Origin: Thermomonas haemolytica | GTDB lineage: Bacteria; Pseudomonadota; Gammaproteobacteria; Xanthomonadales; Xanthomonadaceae | Assembly (NCBI RefSeq): GCF_004346265.1 | Contig: NZ_SMAP01000001.1 | Location: forward strand, 248,001-312,000 | Direction of reading: 5' to 3' | DNA: 64,000 nt | Part shown: piece after piece, positions 25,425 through 30,306 of the stretch | Position numbering within the stretch: the first letter of the stretch is position 1 | Layout of the letters: each line of letters begins with the position of its first letter | Program-made: the position numbers and the translations under genes | Notes under the pieces: generated by a model | The model's database searches: none | Told to the model about the DNA's origin: nothing | The model's input: only the letters and a program-made list of their open reading frames with translations

Positions 25425-25927
25425 GGTGCGGCCTCCTCGCCCAGGCACAGGCGCATCTCGGCGGCCCGGCGCGCCTCCAGCCCCGGCAGCCGGCGGCCGC
25501 CGGCATAGACCCAGCGCCCGATCTGGCGACAGGCGCCGGCGTAGTCGGGCGGCGTCTGGTGCAGCAAACGCACGATAGTGCTGCTGCAAATGCGGGTTGC
25601 ACCCACGTTGTAGGCCAGGCTCACGTAGGCATCCCACTCGTGCTGCGCCAGCGGGACGGGGCCGATGCACTGGCGCAGCACCTGCTCGGTGCGCCCGACA
25701 TGGGCGCCGAGGGTGATCAGGGCGCGCACCGGCGGCAGGCGGTCTCCCATCTGCACCGGGGTCGCGCCATCGGCATGCACGGTGGCGCCGAAGCCGACCG
25801 TGGGGATGCCGACGGGGTCCCGATAGGCGGTCTCACGGTAGCCCTCGTGCACCGCGACGCCGATCAGCGCGGCCGCAGACACGGTCAAGAATGCTGGCAA
25901 CAGGCGCGGGCGGAGCGGCGGAGACAT
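25421..25927 (-). CDS. SAR endolysin (GH24 lysozyme)
   Basis: A 168-aa muramidase; start MSPPLRPRLL at 25927. A weakly hydrophobic N-terminal helix (LLPAFLTVSAAALIGVAV) without a cleavage site marks a signal-arrest-release endolysin. The catalytic E-x8-D/C-x5-T pattern is present in HEGYRETAYRDPVGIPT. The protein is exported by Sec and becomes active when released from the membrane, so a large-hole holin is not strictly required. It heads the lysis operon after the palindrome at 25957-25979. Confidence 0.9.
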   Translation of the reverse strand: MSPPLRPRLLPAFLTVSAAALIGVAVHEGYRETAYRDPVGIPTVGFGATVHADGATPVQMGDRLPPVRALITLGAHVGRTEQVLRQCIGPVPLAQHEWDAYVSLAYNVGATRICSSTIVRLLHQTPPDYAGACRQIGRWVYAGGRRLPGLEARRAAEMRLCLGEEAAP

Positions 25928-25956
25928 GCCGCCAGCGTGGTGCGCTGCGGCGCGCG

Positions 25957-25979
25957 GCAACAGGCCGACCCGGGTCGGC
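25957..25979 (-). promoter_or_regulatory. Palindromic site before the lysozyme gene (Plys-like late promoter element)
   Basis: This is the second copy of the 23-bp block found at 17697-17719, including the palindrome GCCGACCCGGGTCGGC (25964-25979) and flanking TGTTGC on the minus strand. It starts 37 bp before the lysozyme ATG and directly after a terminator. The position equals that of Mu Plys. The likely ligand is the Mor-family protein at 26814-27179, by analogy. Confidence 0.6.
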
Positions 25980-25983
25980 GCAA

Positions 25984-26007
25984 GAAAAACCCGGCGCGTG
26001 GCCGGGT
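25984..26007 (-). terminator. Terminator between cassette region and lysis operon
   Basis: On the minus strand, ACCCGGC-CACGC-GCCGGGT (7-bp stem) is followed by TTTTTC. It ends middle transcription after the last cassette gene. Confidence 0.8.
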
Positions 26008-26094
26008 CAGTGCAGCGCGCTGCGGAAGCAGGATGATGTCGCGCAAAGGCGGCCGAACATCACGTTATCCGGCGCGCTTGGGGTCTAATCCCGT

Positions 26095-26101
26095 GTTATG
26101 T
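26095..26101 (-). other. attC R''-like core at the end of cassette B
   Basis: On the minus strand ACATAAC contains the stop codon of the cassette gene. The larger match GGGACATAA is the exact reverse complement of the cassette's own first nine bases TTATGTCCC, as integron cassettes show. Beyond it no clear L''/L' pair or GTTRRRY site is visible, so this attC seems truncated or decayed. Confidence 0.65.
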
Positions 26102-26413
26102 CCCAAGAAACTGCGCGGCCAGCGGCAAGGCTTCAACCGACGGCGACACGTCTTTGTGCGTCCACGGGCCTTCCTCGCCGCCGTCGGCAACCTCGACCCA
26201 ATTCAACAGGCGCGGAGCGCCCGGATCGTCGCCAAGCTGCGGCCACCAGTTCAAGCGGATGCTCTGAGCGATTTCCGGGCTTTGAGCCTCAACAAAGCGC
26301 GCCATCTGTTCACGGCAGGCAAGCAACCCTGCGCGGAAATAGACCTGGTGCGCCGGGTTACTGAGTGCCGCTTGCACCTGTTCGTGCTGCTCGGCCAGTT
26401 CTTGTTCAGTCAT
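26096..26413 (-). CDS. Cassette-encoded hypothetical protein (105 aa)
   Basis: The start MTEQELAEQHEQVQAAL follows CAGGAG with correct spacing, only 13 bases after the cassette boundary. The stop TAA lies inside the attC R'' core, the typical compact cassette layout. The protein is acidic: an N-terminal helical half (FRAGLLACREQMARFVEAQ) and a C-terminal half with Trp and Pro (LNWWPQLGDDPGAP, LNWVEVADGGEEGPW). I see no signal peptide or known motif. Integron cassettes often carry small defence, toxin-antitoxin or unknown genes; no function is claimed. Confidence 0.7.
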   Translation of the reverse strand: MTEQELAEQHEQVQAALSNPAHQVYFRAGLLACREQMARFVEAQSPEIAQSIRLNWWPQLGDDPGAPRLLNWVEVADGGEEGPWTHKDVSPSVEALPLAAQFLGT

Positions 26414-26429
26414 TTCGTTCTCCTGCGGG

Positions 26430-26520
26430 ACATAACAATTCGTTCAAGCCGAGCCCGCTTCTCGGCTTGAACAGGGTTTGAAATGTCCGGCAGCGGGCCG
26501 GCTTAACTCAGGCGTTAGCC
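26430..26520 (-). other. attC recombination site of cassette A
   Basis: Read on the minus strand: R'' GGCTAAC (26520-26514), an L''-like GAGTTAAGCCGGC, then L'-like GGCTTGAAC and R' G^TTATGT (26436-26430). The 91-bp site also holds an inner perfect 12-bp inverted repeat, GTTCAAGCCGAG (26442-26453) and its complement (26461-26472), so single-stranded folding should be strong. The R'' core contains the stop codon of the cassette A gene. Confidence 0.8.
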
Positions 26521-26742
26521 GGCATTGATAATTGCGTCCACGTCGGTGATGTTCGGGGCGCGCTTCCTGCGCTTGTGGTCGTTGCTCAAATGATCGATTG
26601 CAACATCCAGAGCTTCGCCAACTTCCAGCGCGCATTGCTGTGTCGCCCGCTTCGCGCCACGCCGCCACGCTTGGTGCTTTTTCAGAATCGCCAGGGCTTT
26701 CTTGGTGTCCATCGCTATCCTCGCGCCGGTTCTGCCGGCTAA
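26436..26742 (-). mobile_element. Integron-type gene cassette A
   Basis: A 307-bp unit between two recombination points, G^TTAGCC (26743/26742) and G^TTATGT (26436/26435). Its first bases TTAGCCGGC are the exact reverse complement of GCCGGCTAA at the start of its own attC, the diagnostic relation of a cassette. It carries one promoterless ORF oriented with phage transcription. Confidence 0.82.
26515..26712 (-). CDS. Cassette-encoded hypothetical protein (65 aa)
   Basis: A 65-aa basic, helical protein (MDTKKALAILKKHQAWRRGA, then EVGEALDVAIDHLSNDHKRR). It starts 30 bases after the cassette boundary with a GAGG-type ribosome site and stops (TAA) inside the attC R'' core. No membrane segment or known motif. 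Size and charge would fit a nucleic-acid-binding or antitoxin-like protein, but this is only a guess. Confidence 0.65.
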   Translation of the reverse strand: MDTKKALAILKKHQAWRRGAKRATQQCALEVGEALDVAIDHLSNDHKRRKRAPNITDVDAIINAG

Positions 26743-26806
26743 CTAGTCAATCAAGCCGAACGCCAATCGCTACGCGCTTGTCGTCGGCTTATTTCCGGTG
26801 TTAGAC
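26737..26806 (-). other. attC site upstream of cassette A
   Basis: A 70-bp site read on the minus strand: R'' GTCTAAC (26806-26800), L'' AAGCCGA (26790-26784), L' TCGGCTT (26759-26753), and R' GTTAGCC (26743-26737). The L''/L' arms are perfect complements and the two cores are complementary at GxCTAAC/GTTAGxC. It begins 7 bases after the stop of the Mor gene, so mor takes the place of the preceding cassette gene. Confidence 0.82.
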
Positions 26807-26813
26807 GGCGGTC

Positions 26814-27179
26814 TCATGCCACAACGTCCTGGGTCTCTCTCAGCAGGCGCTGCACCTGGCGCACGTGGACGCGCAGGGTACGGGCGATCTGTGGCACCGA
26901 ATGCCCGGCCGCGCGCATGCGCGCGATGCGCGCACGCAGGCGCTCGCGCATGAACGCCTGCCCCAACGGGATCACGATCCGGCATCCGGCGTAGTGCTGC
27001 ACCAGCGTGCGGGCCGCCTGCTCCCCGGCCACCTCGGTGAGGTCGCGGCAGACCGCGCTGCGCGCCGGGTCGTACTGGCGCGGCAGGTACACGGACAGAC
27101 CTCCCATTTCGGTCACCAGGCGCTCCACCTGCTCGGCGGTGACGCCGGCGTCCAGCAGCTCGCGGATGACCTGGCTCAT
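26814..27179 (-). CDS. mor: Mor-family transcription activator
   Basis: A 121-aa protein of the Mor/C family: an N-terminal dimerisation helix region (MSQVIRELLDAGVTAEQVER), the beta strand LSVYLPRQ, and a C-terminal helix-turn-helix (AGHSVPQIARTLRVHVRQVQ). In Mu, Mor switches on the middle promoter and C the late promoters by binding dyad sites. Only one such protein is present here, so it may do both jobs; its best candidate targets are the palindromes at 17703-17720 and 25964-25979. Its ATG overlaps the gemA-like stop. Confidence 0.88.
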   Translation of the reverse strand: MSQVIRELLDAGVTAEQVERLVTEMGGLSVYLPRQYDPARSAVCRDLTEVAGEQAARTLVQHYAGCRIVIPLGQAFMRERLRARIARMRAAGHSVPQIARTLRVHVRQVQRLLRETQDVVA

Positions 27180-27604
27180 GCGGCGTCTCCCCGGTGCCCG
27201 CGCGGGTGGCGTTTGGCGTCATAGGCCAGGGCGGCGATGAGGGCGCGCAGCTGTTTGGGCGCGTGCCACTCCAGCCGGGCCGGGCTGAGCGCGCCGAACA
27301 TCTTGCGGCTGATCCCCAGCGGATAGGCCGGGTGTGGATAGCCGGCGGCGGCGCAGTCGCGCTCGATGCGCCATAGCAGGCGCGCGCGGTCGTCGGCCGG
27401 GCGCCGGGGCCGCGCCGGCTTGCCGGCGAGGCGGTGCAGCTCGGCCAACACGCTGCGCAGCTGGCGATCGCTCATGTCGGCGCAGCTGGCGTGTCCGCCG
27501 ATGCGCTGCTGCAGCGCGCGGCGGGCCTCCTCGTCCAGGCCCAGGGCCTTGGCCTCGGCGTGCACGGCCGCCAGCAGGCGGCGGCGGTCAGGGCGCGTGG
27601 CCAT
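27176..27604 (-). CDS. GemA-like regulator (DUF1018, Mu gp16)
   Basis: A 142-aa protein with the DUF1018 pattern: LLAAVHAEAKALGLDEEARR near the start, MSDRQLRSVLAELHRL, and a C-terminal EWHAPKQLRALIAAL. In Mu, the GemA/gp16 region modulates host gene expression and DNA topology in lytic growth. It lies directly before mor (ATGA overlap), the usual order in Mu-like phages. Confidence 0.85.
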   Translation of the reverse strand: MATRPDRRRLLAAVHAEAKALGLDEEARRALQQRIGGHASCADMSDRQLRSVLAELHRLAGKPARPRRPADDRARLLWRIERDCAAAGYPHPAYPLGISRKMFGALSPARLEWHAPKQLRALIAALAYDAKRHPRGHRGDAA

Positions 27605-27821
27605 CTCCCCCCTCCTGCGCGGACTCCGCGCACCAGGTGTCCTCCAGCACCCGCGCCAGCGCGCGCGCCAGGCGGATGCGGCATGACGGCCCGCCCGGCG
27701 ACTGCTCCCAGCACTCGTCCGGCAGGCTCAGCGTGATGGCCACCTCGGCCAGCAGCTGCTGCACGCGCGCGGCGTCGTCCATGTCGGCCAGGCCGCGCTC
27801 CATCTTCCCAATCACGTTCAT
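27588..27821 (-). CDS. Hypothetical early protein (77 aa)
   Basis: The start MNVIGKMERGLADMDDA at 27821 overlaps the previous stop (ATGA). The protein is acidic and helical with a short Cys-bearing middle (LPDECWEQSPGGPSCRIRLA). It is translated as part of the early operon before gemA. Not recognised. Confidence 0.5.
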   Translation of the reverse strand: MNVIGKMERGLADMDDAARVQQLLAEVAITLSLPDECWEQSPGGPSCRIRLARALARVLEDTWCAESAQEGGDGHAP

Positions 27822-28033
27822 GCTCCCTCCCGCTCGATCCAGTACCACCAGGTATCCCCCTGCCGCTGGCAGGCGATGCGCCAGCCGTTGGCGCGCAGCT
27901 CGGCGATGATGCTGTTCACCGCGCAGACGTTGGCCGCGCGCACGATGTCCATCGTGGTGCGCGGGCGGCCGTCGGCCAGCAGCGCCGCCACCCGGCGCAG
28001 GCGCTCGCTATGCGCGATCCGGGCGGCGCGCAT
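27818..28033 (-). CDS. Small winged-helix DNA-binding protein
   Basis: A 71-aa protein starting MRAARIAHSERLRRVAALLA. It has a clear helix-turn-helix (TMDIVRAANVCAVNSIIAEL) followed by a wing that ends WYWIEREGA. This is the layout of one-domain winged-helix proteins in phage early operons. It may regulate phage or host promoters; the target is unknown. Confidence 0.6.
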   Translation of the reverse strand: MRAARIAHSERLRRVAALLADGRPRTTMDIVRAANVCAVNSIIAELRANGWRIACQRQGDTWWYWIEREGA

Positions 28034-28247
28034 GGCCCACCTCCTGCGGCGGCTCCGGCAGCGGCATCCAGTGCGTGACCCGCCCGCTGATCTCGTCGTC
28101 CCCGCCGGTGTAGCGCCAGCGGTGCGGCGCGCTGTGTTGGCGCCAGGCCATCCAGACGCACGGGCCGATGTCGTCCTCGACCACCACCAGCACGTCATCC
28201 AGCGGCCTGGGCTCGGTGGCGCTCACGGTGTGCCAGATGCTGGTCAT
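28008..28247 (-). CDS. DUF551-like protein
   Basis: A 79-aa protein with the DUF551 ending VTHWMPLPEPPQ and a conserved WRYTGGDDEI before it. DUF551 proteins are common in phages and their role is unknown. The start MTSIWHTV at 28247 overlaps the Gam stop (ATGA); the end overlaps the next gene by 26 bases. Confidence 0.65.
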   Translation of the reverse strand: MTSIWHTVSATEPRPLDDVLVVVEDDIGPCVWMAWRQHSAPHRWRYTGGDDEISGRVTHWMPLPEPPQEVGHARRPDRA

Positions 28248-28801
28248 GCCGCGCCCTCCTCGGTGAGGTCGGCCAGCAGGCGTTCCAGCATGCGGTCCAG
28301 CTCGCCGGCCACGTCCTTGACCACCACCACGTCGCAGTCGTCCTCGATGCGGATGCCCAGGCGCTTGAGGTCGCCGGCGGTCAGGTCGTACACCGCCGGC
28401 TTGTGCACGGCCTCGCGCACGCGGATCAGCAGCGCGGCCTGCTCGGCCGGCAGCAGGCGGCGGATGCGCTCGATCACTTTGGCCTCGTCGTCCCACTCCA
28501 CCTTGCCGCGGCTCTTGGTCCAGCCGATGCGGATGCCGTGCACCATCCGGGTGCGGGTGCGCCGCCACAGCTCGGCGGGGCTGGCCTCCACCGCCTGGCG
28601 CAGGTCGGTTTCGGCCTGCGCGCAGGCGGCCAGCGCATCGCGCAGCGCCGGCAGGTGGGCGCGCTTGATGGCCTCGATGTCCTGCTGGATGGCGTTGGCC
28701 ACATCGCGCAGGCGGTCGCGCGCGCCGCGCAGGGAGGCGGCCTGCGCTTCCAGGGCCATGCTCTCGGCCAGGGGGGTCAGGGATTCAGCGGGGGCGCTCA
28801 T
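28244..28801 (-). CDS. gam: Host-nuclease inhibitor Gam-like protein
   Basis: A 185-aa protein: long N-terminal coiled coil (LRDVANAIQQDIEAIKRAHL), the RTRMVHGIRIGWTKSRGKVE strand region, and a C-terminal alpha/beta part. This matches the Mu Gam family (Ku-like fold). It binds DNA ends and protects injected or replicating phage DNA from exonucleases. Start at 28801 is supported by overlap with the preceding gene's end. Confidence 0.88.
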   Translation of the reverse strand: MSAPAESLTPLAESMALEAQAASLRGARDRLRDVANAIQQDIEAIKRAHLPALRDALAACAQAETDLRQAVEASPAELWRRTRTRMVHGIRIGWTKSRGKVEWDDEAKVIERIRRLLPAEQAALLIRVREAVHKPAVYDLTAGDLKRLGIRIEDDCDVVVVKDVAGELDRMLERLLADLTEEGAA

Positions 28802-29075
28802 GGTCGGTCTCCGGGTAGGGGTAGGTGGGGAACAGCTGGCGGTGCATCTCGTGCAGCAGGTCGAGGTAGCGCTCGCCCTGCCACGGCGGCAGGTCGTCGT
28901 CGTCATCGGTGGGCATGGCGGTGCCGCACCAGCGCCGCAGGTGGCGCACGGCCAGCTGCCCGCGCGCGTGCGCCTCCAGCGGATGCCAGGCGCCGGCGGC
29001 GATGGCGCGGCGGTAGTAGTCGGCCAGCCGCTCGGCGGCGGTCGGCGGGGTGAGGTCAGCGAACCACGCGCACAC
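28785..29075 (-). CDS. Hypothetical early protein (96 aa)
   Basis: The best start is the GTG at 29075, preceded by AGGAGG at good spacing; upstream frame belongs to the neighbour. The protein is VCAWFADLTPPTAAERLADY..., with a Trp-rich helical middle, an acidic run PTDDDDDLPPW, and LDLLHEMHRQLFP near the end. Not recognised; it lies between two other small early genes. Confidence 0.5.
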   Translation of the reverse strand: MCAWFADLTPPTAAERLADYYRRAIAAGAWHPLEAHARGQLAVRHLRRWCGTAMPTDDDDDLPPWQGERYLDLLHEMHRQLFPTYPYPETDHERPR

Positions 29076-29265
29076 GGCGCACCTCCTGCCGCAGCTCCAT
29101 GAGGGCGCGCGCCGGGCTGACGTTGCGCAGCAGCGCCAGCGCGACCACCGCACGGGCATGCGGGCGGCTGAGCCCGTAGCGGTCGGCGAACAGCTCGGCG
29201 GCGCGCAGGGTCACGAACAGGCGCTCGGGGTCGGCGCGGTCGGGGACGTGGAGGGGCGCGTTCAT
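29056..29265 (-). CDS. Hypothetical early protein (69 aa)
   Basis: Starts MNAPLHVPDRADPERLFVTL; its ATG overlaps the end of the MuB-like gene. Helical and basic (FADRYGLSRPHARAVVALAL, then a C-terminal RQEVRRVRVVR). It could be a small DNA-binding protein. Not recognised. Confidence 0.5.
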   Translation of the reverse strand: MNAPLHVPDRADPERLFVTLRAAELFADRYGLSRPHARAVVALALLRNVSPARALMELRQEVRRVRVVR

Positions 29266-30224
29266 GCCGCACCTCCGGTGAGGTCGGCCCAGGCCGCCGC
29301 GATGTGGTCAGCGCCCAGCTCCGTGCCCTGGCCGGCGGCCATCATCCGCGCCAGGCGCAAGGTCTTGCCGACCGCGCGCAGGGCGCCGGCCTGGCCGCCG
29401 ATCTCCACCAGCCGGCGCAGGGCGGCGGCCTCCTCGACCCCGTGCGCGGCGGCCAGCGCGGCCACGTCGTCGCGCACCACGCGCTGCACCCGCAGGCGGC
29501 GGCCGATGCGGCTGAACAGCCGGTCCAGCCACACCGCGCGGGTGCCGCCGGTCATGCGCGCGTAGATCAGCTCGTTGCCCATGAGGGCCAGCCCGATGCC
29601 GGTGGCGTCGTGCAGGGCGCGCAGGGCATCCAGCGCGGCCACGCTCAGGTGTTGGGCCTCATCGATCACCAGCAGGCCCTCGCTGCCCTGCAGCCGCGCC
29701 ACCAGCTCGCGCTGCATGCGCGCGCCACCGCCCGGCAGCTCGCGGAAGCCCAGCGCCAGGCAGACTTCCTCCAGCGCGGTGGTGACGCCGGCGGTGGCCG
29801 GGGTCATGGTGGCGATCCAGATGTTCGGGAAGCGCGCGGCGTACTCACGCGCGGCCGTGGTCTTGCCGACCCCGGCGCCGCCGTAGATCACCGCCACGTC
29901 GCCGGCCATGTGCGCATAGGCCAGCGCGGCCAGGATGCGCTCGGCGGTGGGGGTGGACACCCAGCCCGGGGCCTGCGGCATCACCGGCTGCGCGCGCTGC
30001 TGCGACAGCCGCGCCAGCCACTGCGCCAGCCGCACCGTCATCTTGCGCGGGTTGGCGGCGTAGGTGCCGCCCAGCAGCTGGGCCAGGCTGCTCTGGCTGA
30101 TGCCCGCCTCGCGCGCCACCTGCGCCTGGCTCAGGCCGCGGCGGCCGATCTCGTCGCGGACGCGCGCGATCACCGCCTCCGGGGACTCCATCGCAATCAC
30201 GTTGTCGTTCGTGCTGTCGTTCAT
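29262..30224 (-). CDS. Transposition ATPase (MuB-like)
   Basis: A 320-aa AAA+ protein; the start MNDSTNDNVIAM at 30224 has AGGAGAAAG upstream. An N-terminal helix-turn-helix (LSQAQVAREAGISQSSLAQL) precedes the ATPase domain with Walker A YGGAGVGKTT, Walker B GLLVIDEAQHL and a sensor-type GNELIY. MuB binds target DNA in an ATP-dependent way, brings it to the transposase and protects phage DNA from self-insertion. It follows the transposase gene with an 82-bp gap that holds a strong hairpin. Confidence 0.9.
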   Translation of the reverse strand: MNDSTNDNVIAMESPEAVIARVRDEIGRRGLSQAQVAREAGISQSSLAQLLGGTYAANPRKMTVRLAQWLARLSQQRAQPVMPQAPGWVSTPTAERILAALAYAHMAGDVAVIYGGAGVGKTTAAREYAARFPNIWIATMTPATAGVTTALEEVCLALGFRELPGGGARMQRELVARLQGSEGLLVIDEAQHLSVAALDALRALHDATGIGLALMGNELIYARMTGGTRAVWLDRLFSRIGRRLRVQRVVRDDVAALAAAHGVEEAAALRRLVEIGGQAGALRAVGKTLRLARMMAAGQGTELGADHIAAAWADLTGGAA

Positions 30225-30272
30225 GTACCCTTTCTCCTCGCGTTGAAGGGCCGTCATGGCCCGGTTGCACCG

Positions 30273-30298
30273 CCCGCCCCGGGGGCATCCGGGGCGGG
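30273..30298. terminator. Strong hairpin between transposase A and B genes
   Basis: CCCGCCCCGG-GGGCAT-CCGGGGCGGG is a perfect 10-bp stem with a 6-base loop. No T run follows on the minus strand, so it is more likely an attenuator or mRNA-stability hairpin that sets the ratio of A to B than a full terminator. Confidence 0.5.
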
Positions 30299-30306
30299 TG
30301 ATTTCT

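Larger units (their letters stand above)
26095..26435 (-). mobile_element. Integron-type gene cassette B (3' attC incomplete)
   Basis: The cassette starts at the recombination point G^TTATGTC (26436/26435), holds one ORF with a short leader containing GGAG, and ends in the complementary core GGGACATAAC. It is in the same direction as phage transcription. Base composition is clearly less G/C-rich than the phage around it. Confidence 0.75.

Noticed and set aside
26096-26470. Rightward ORFs over the cassette region
   Set aside because: The leftward frames start with ribosome sites just inside cassette boundaries and stop inside attC cores; the rightward ones have none of these features.
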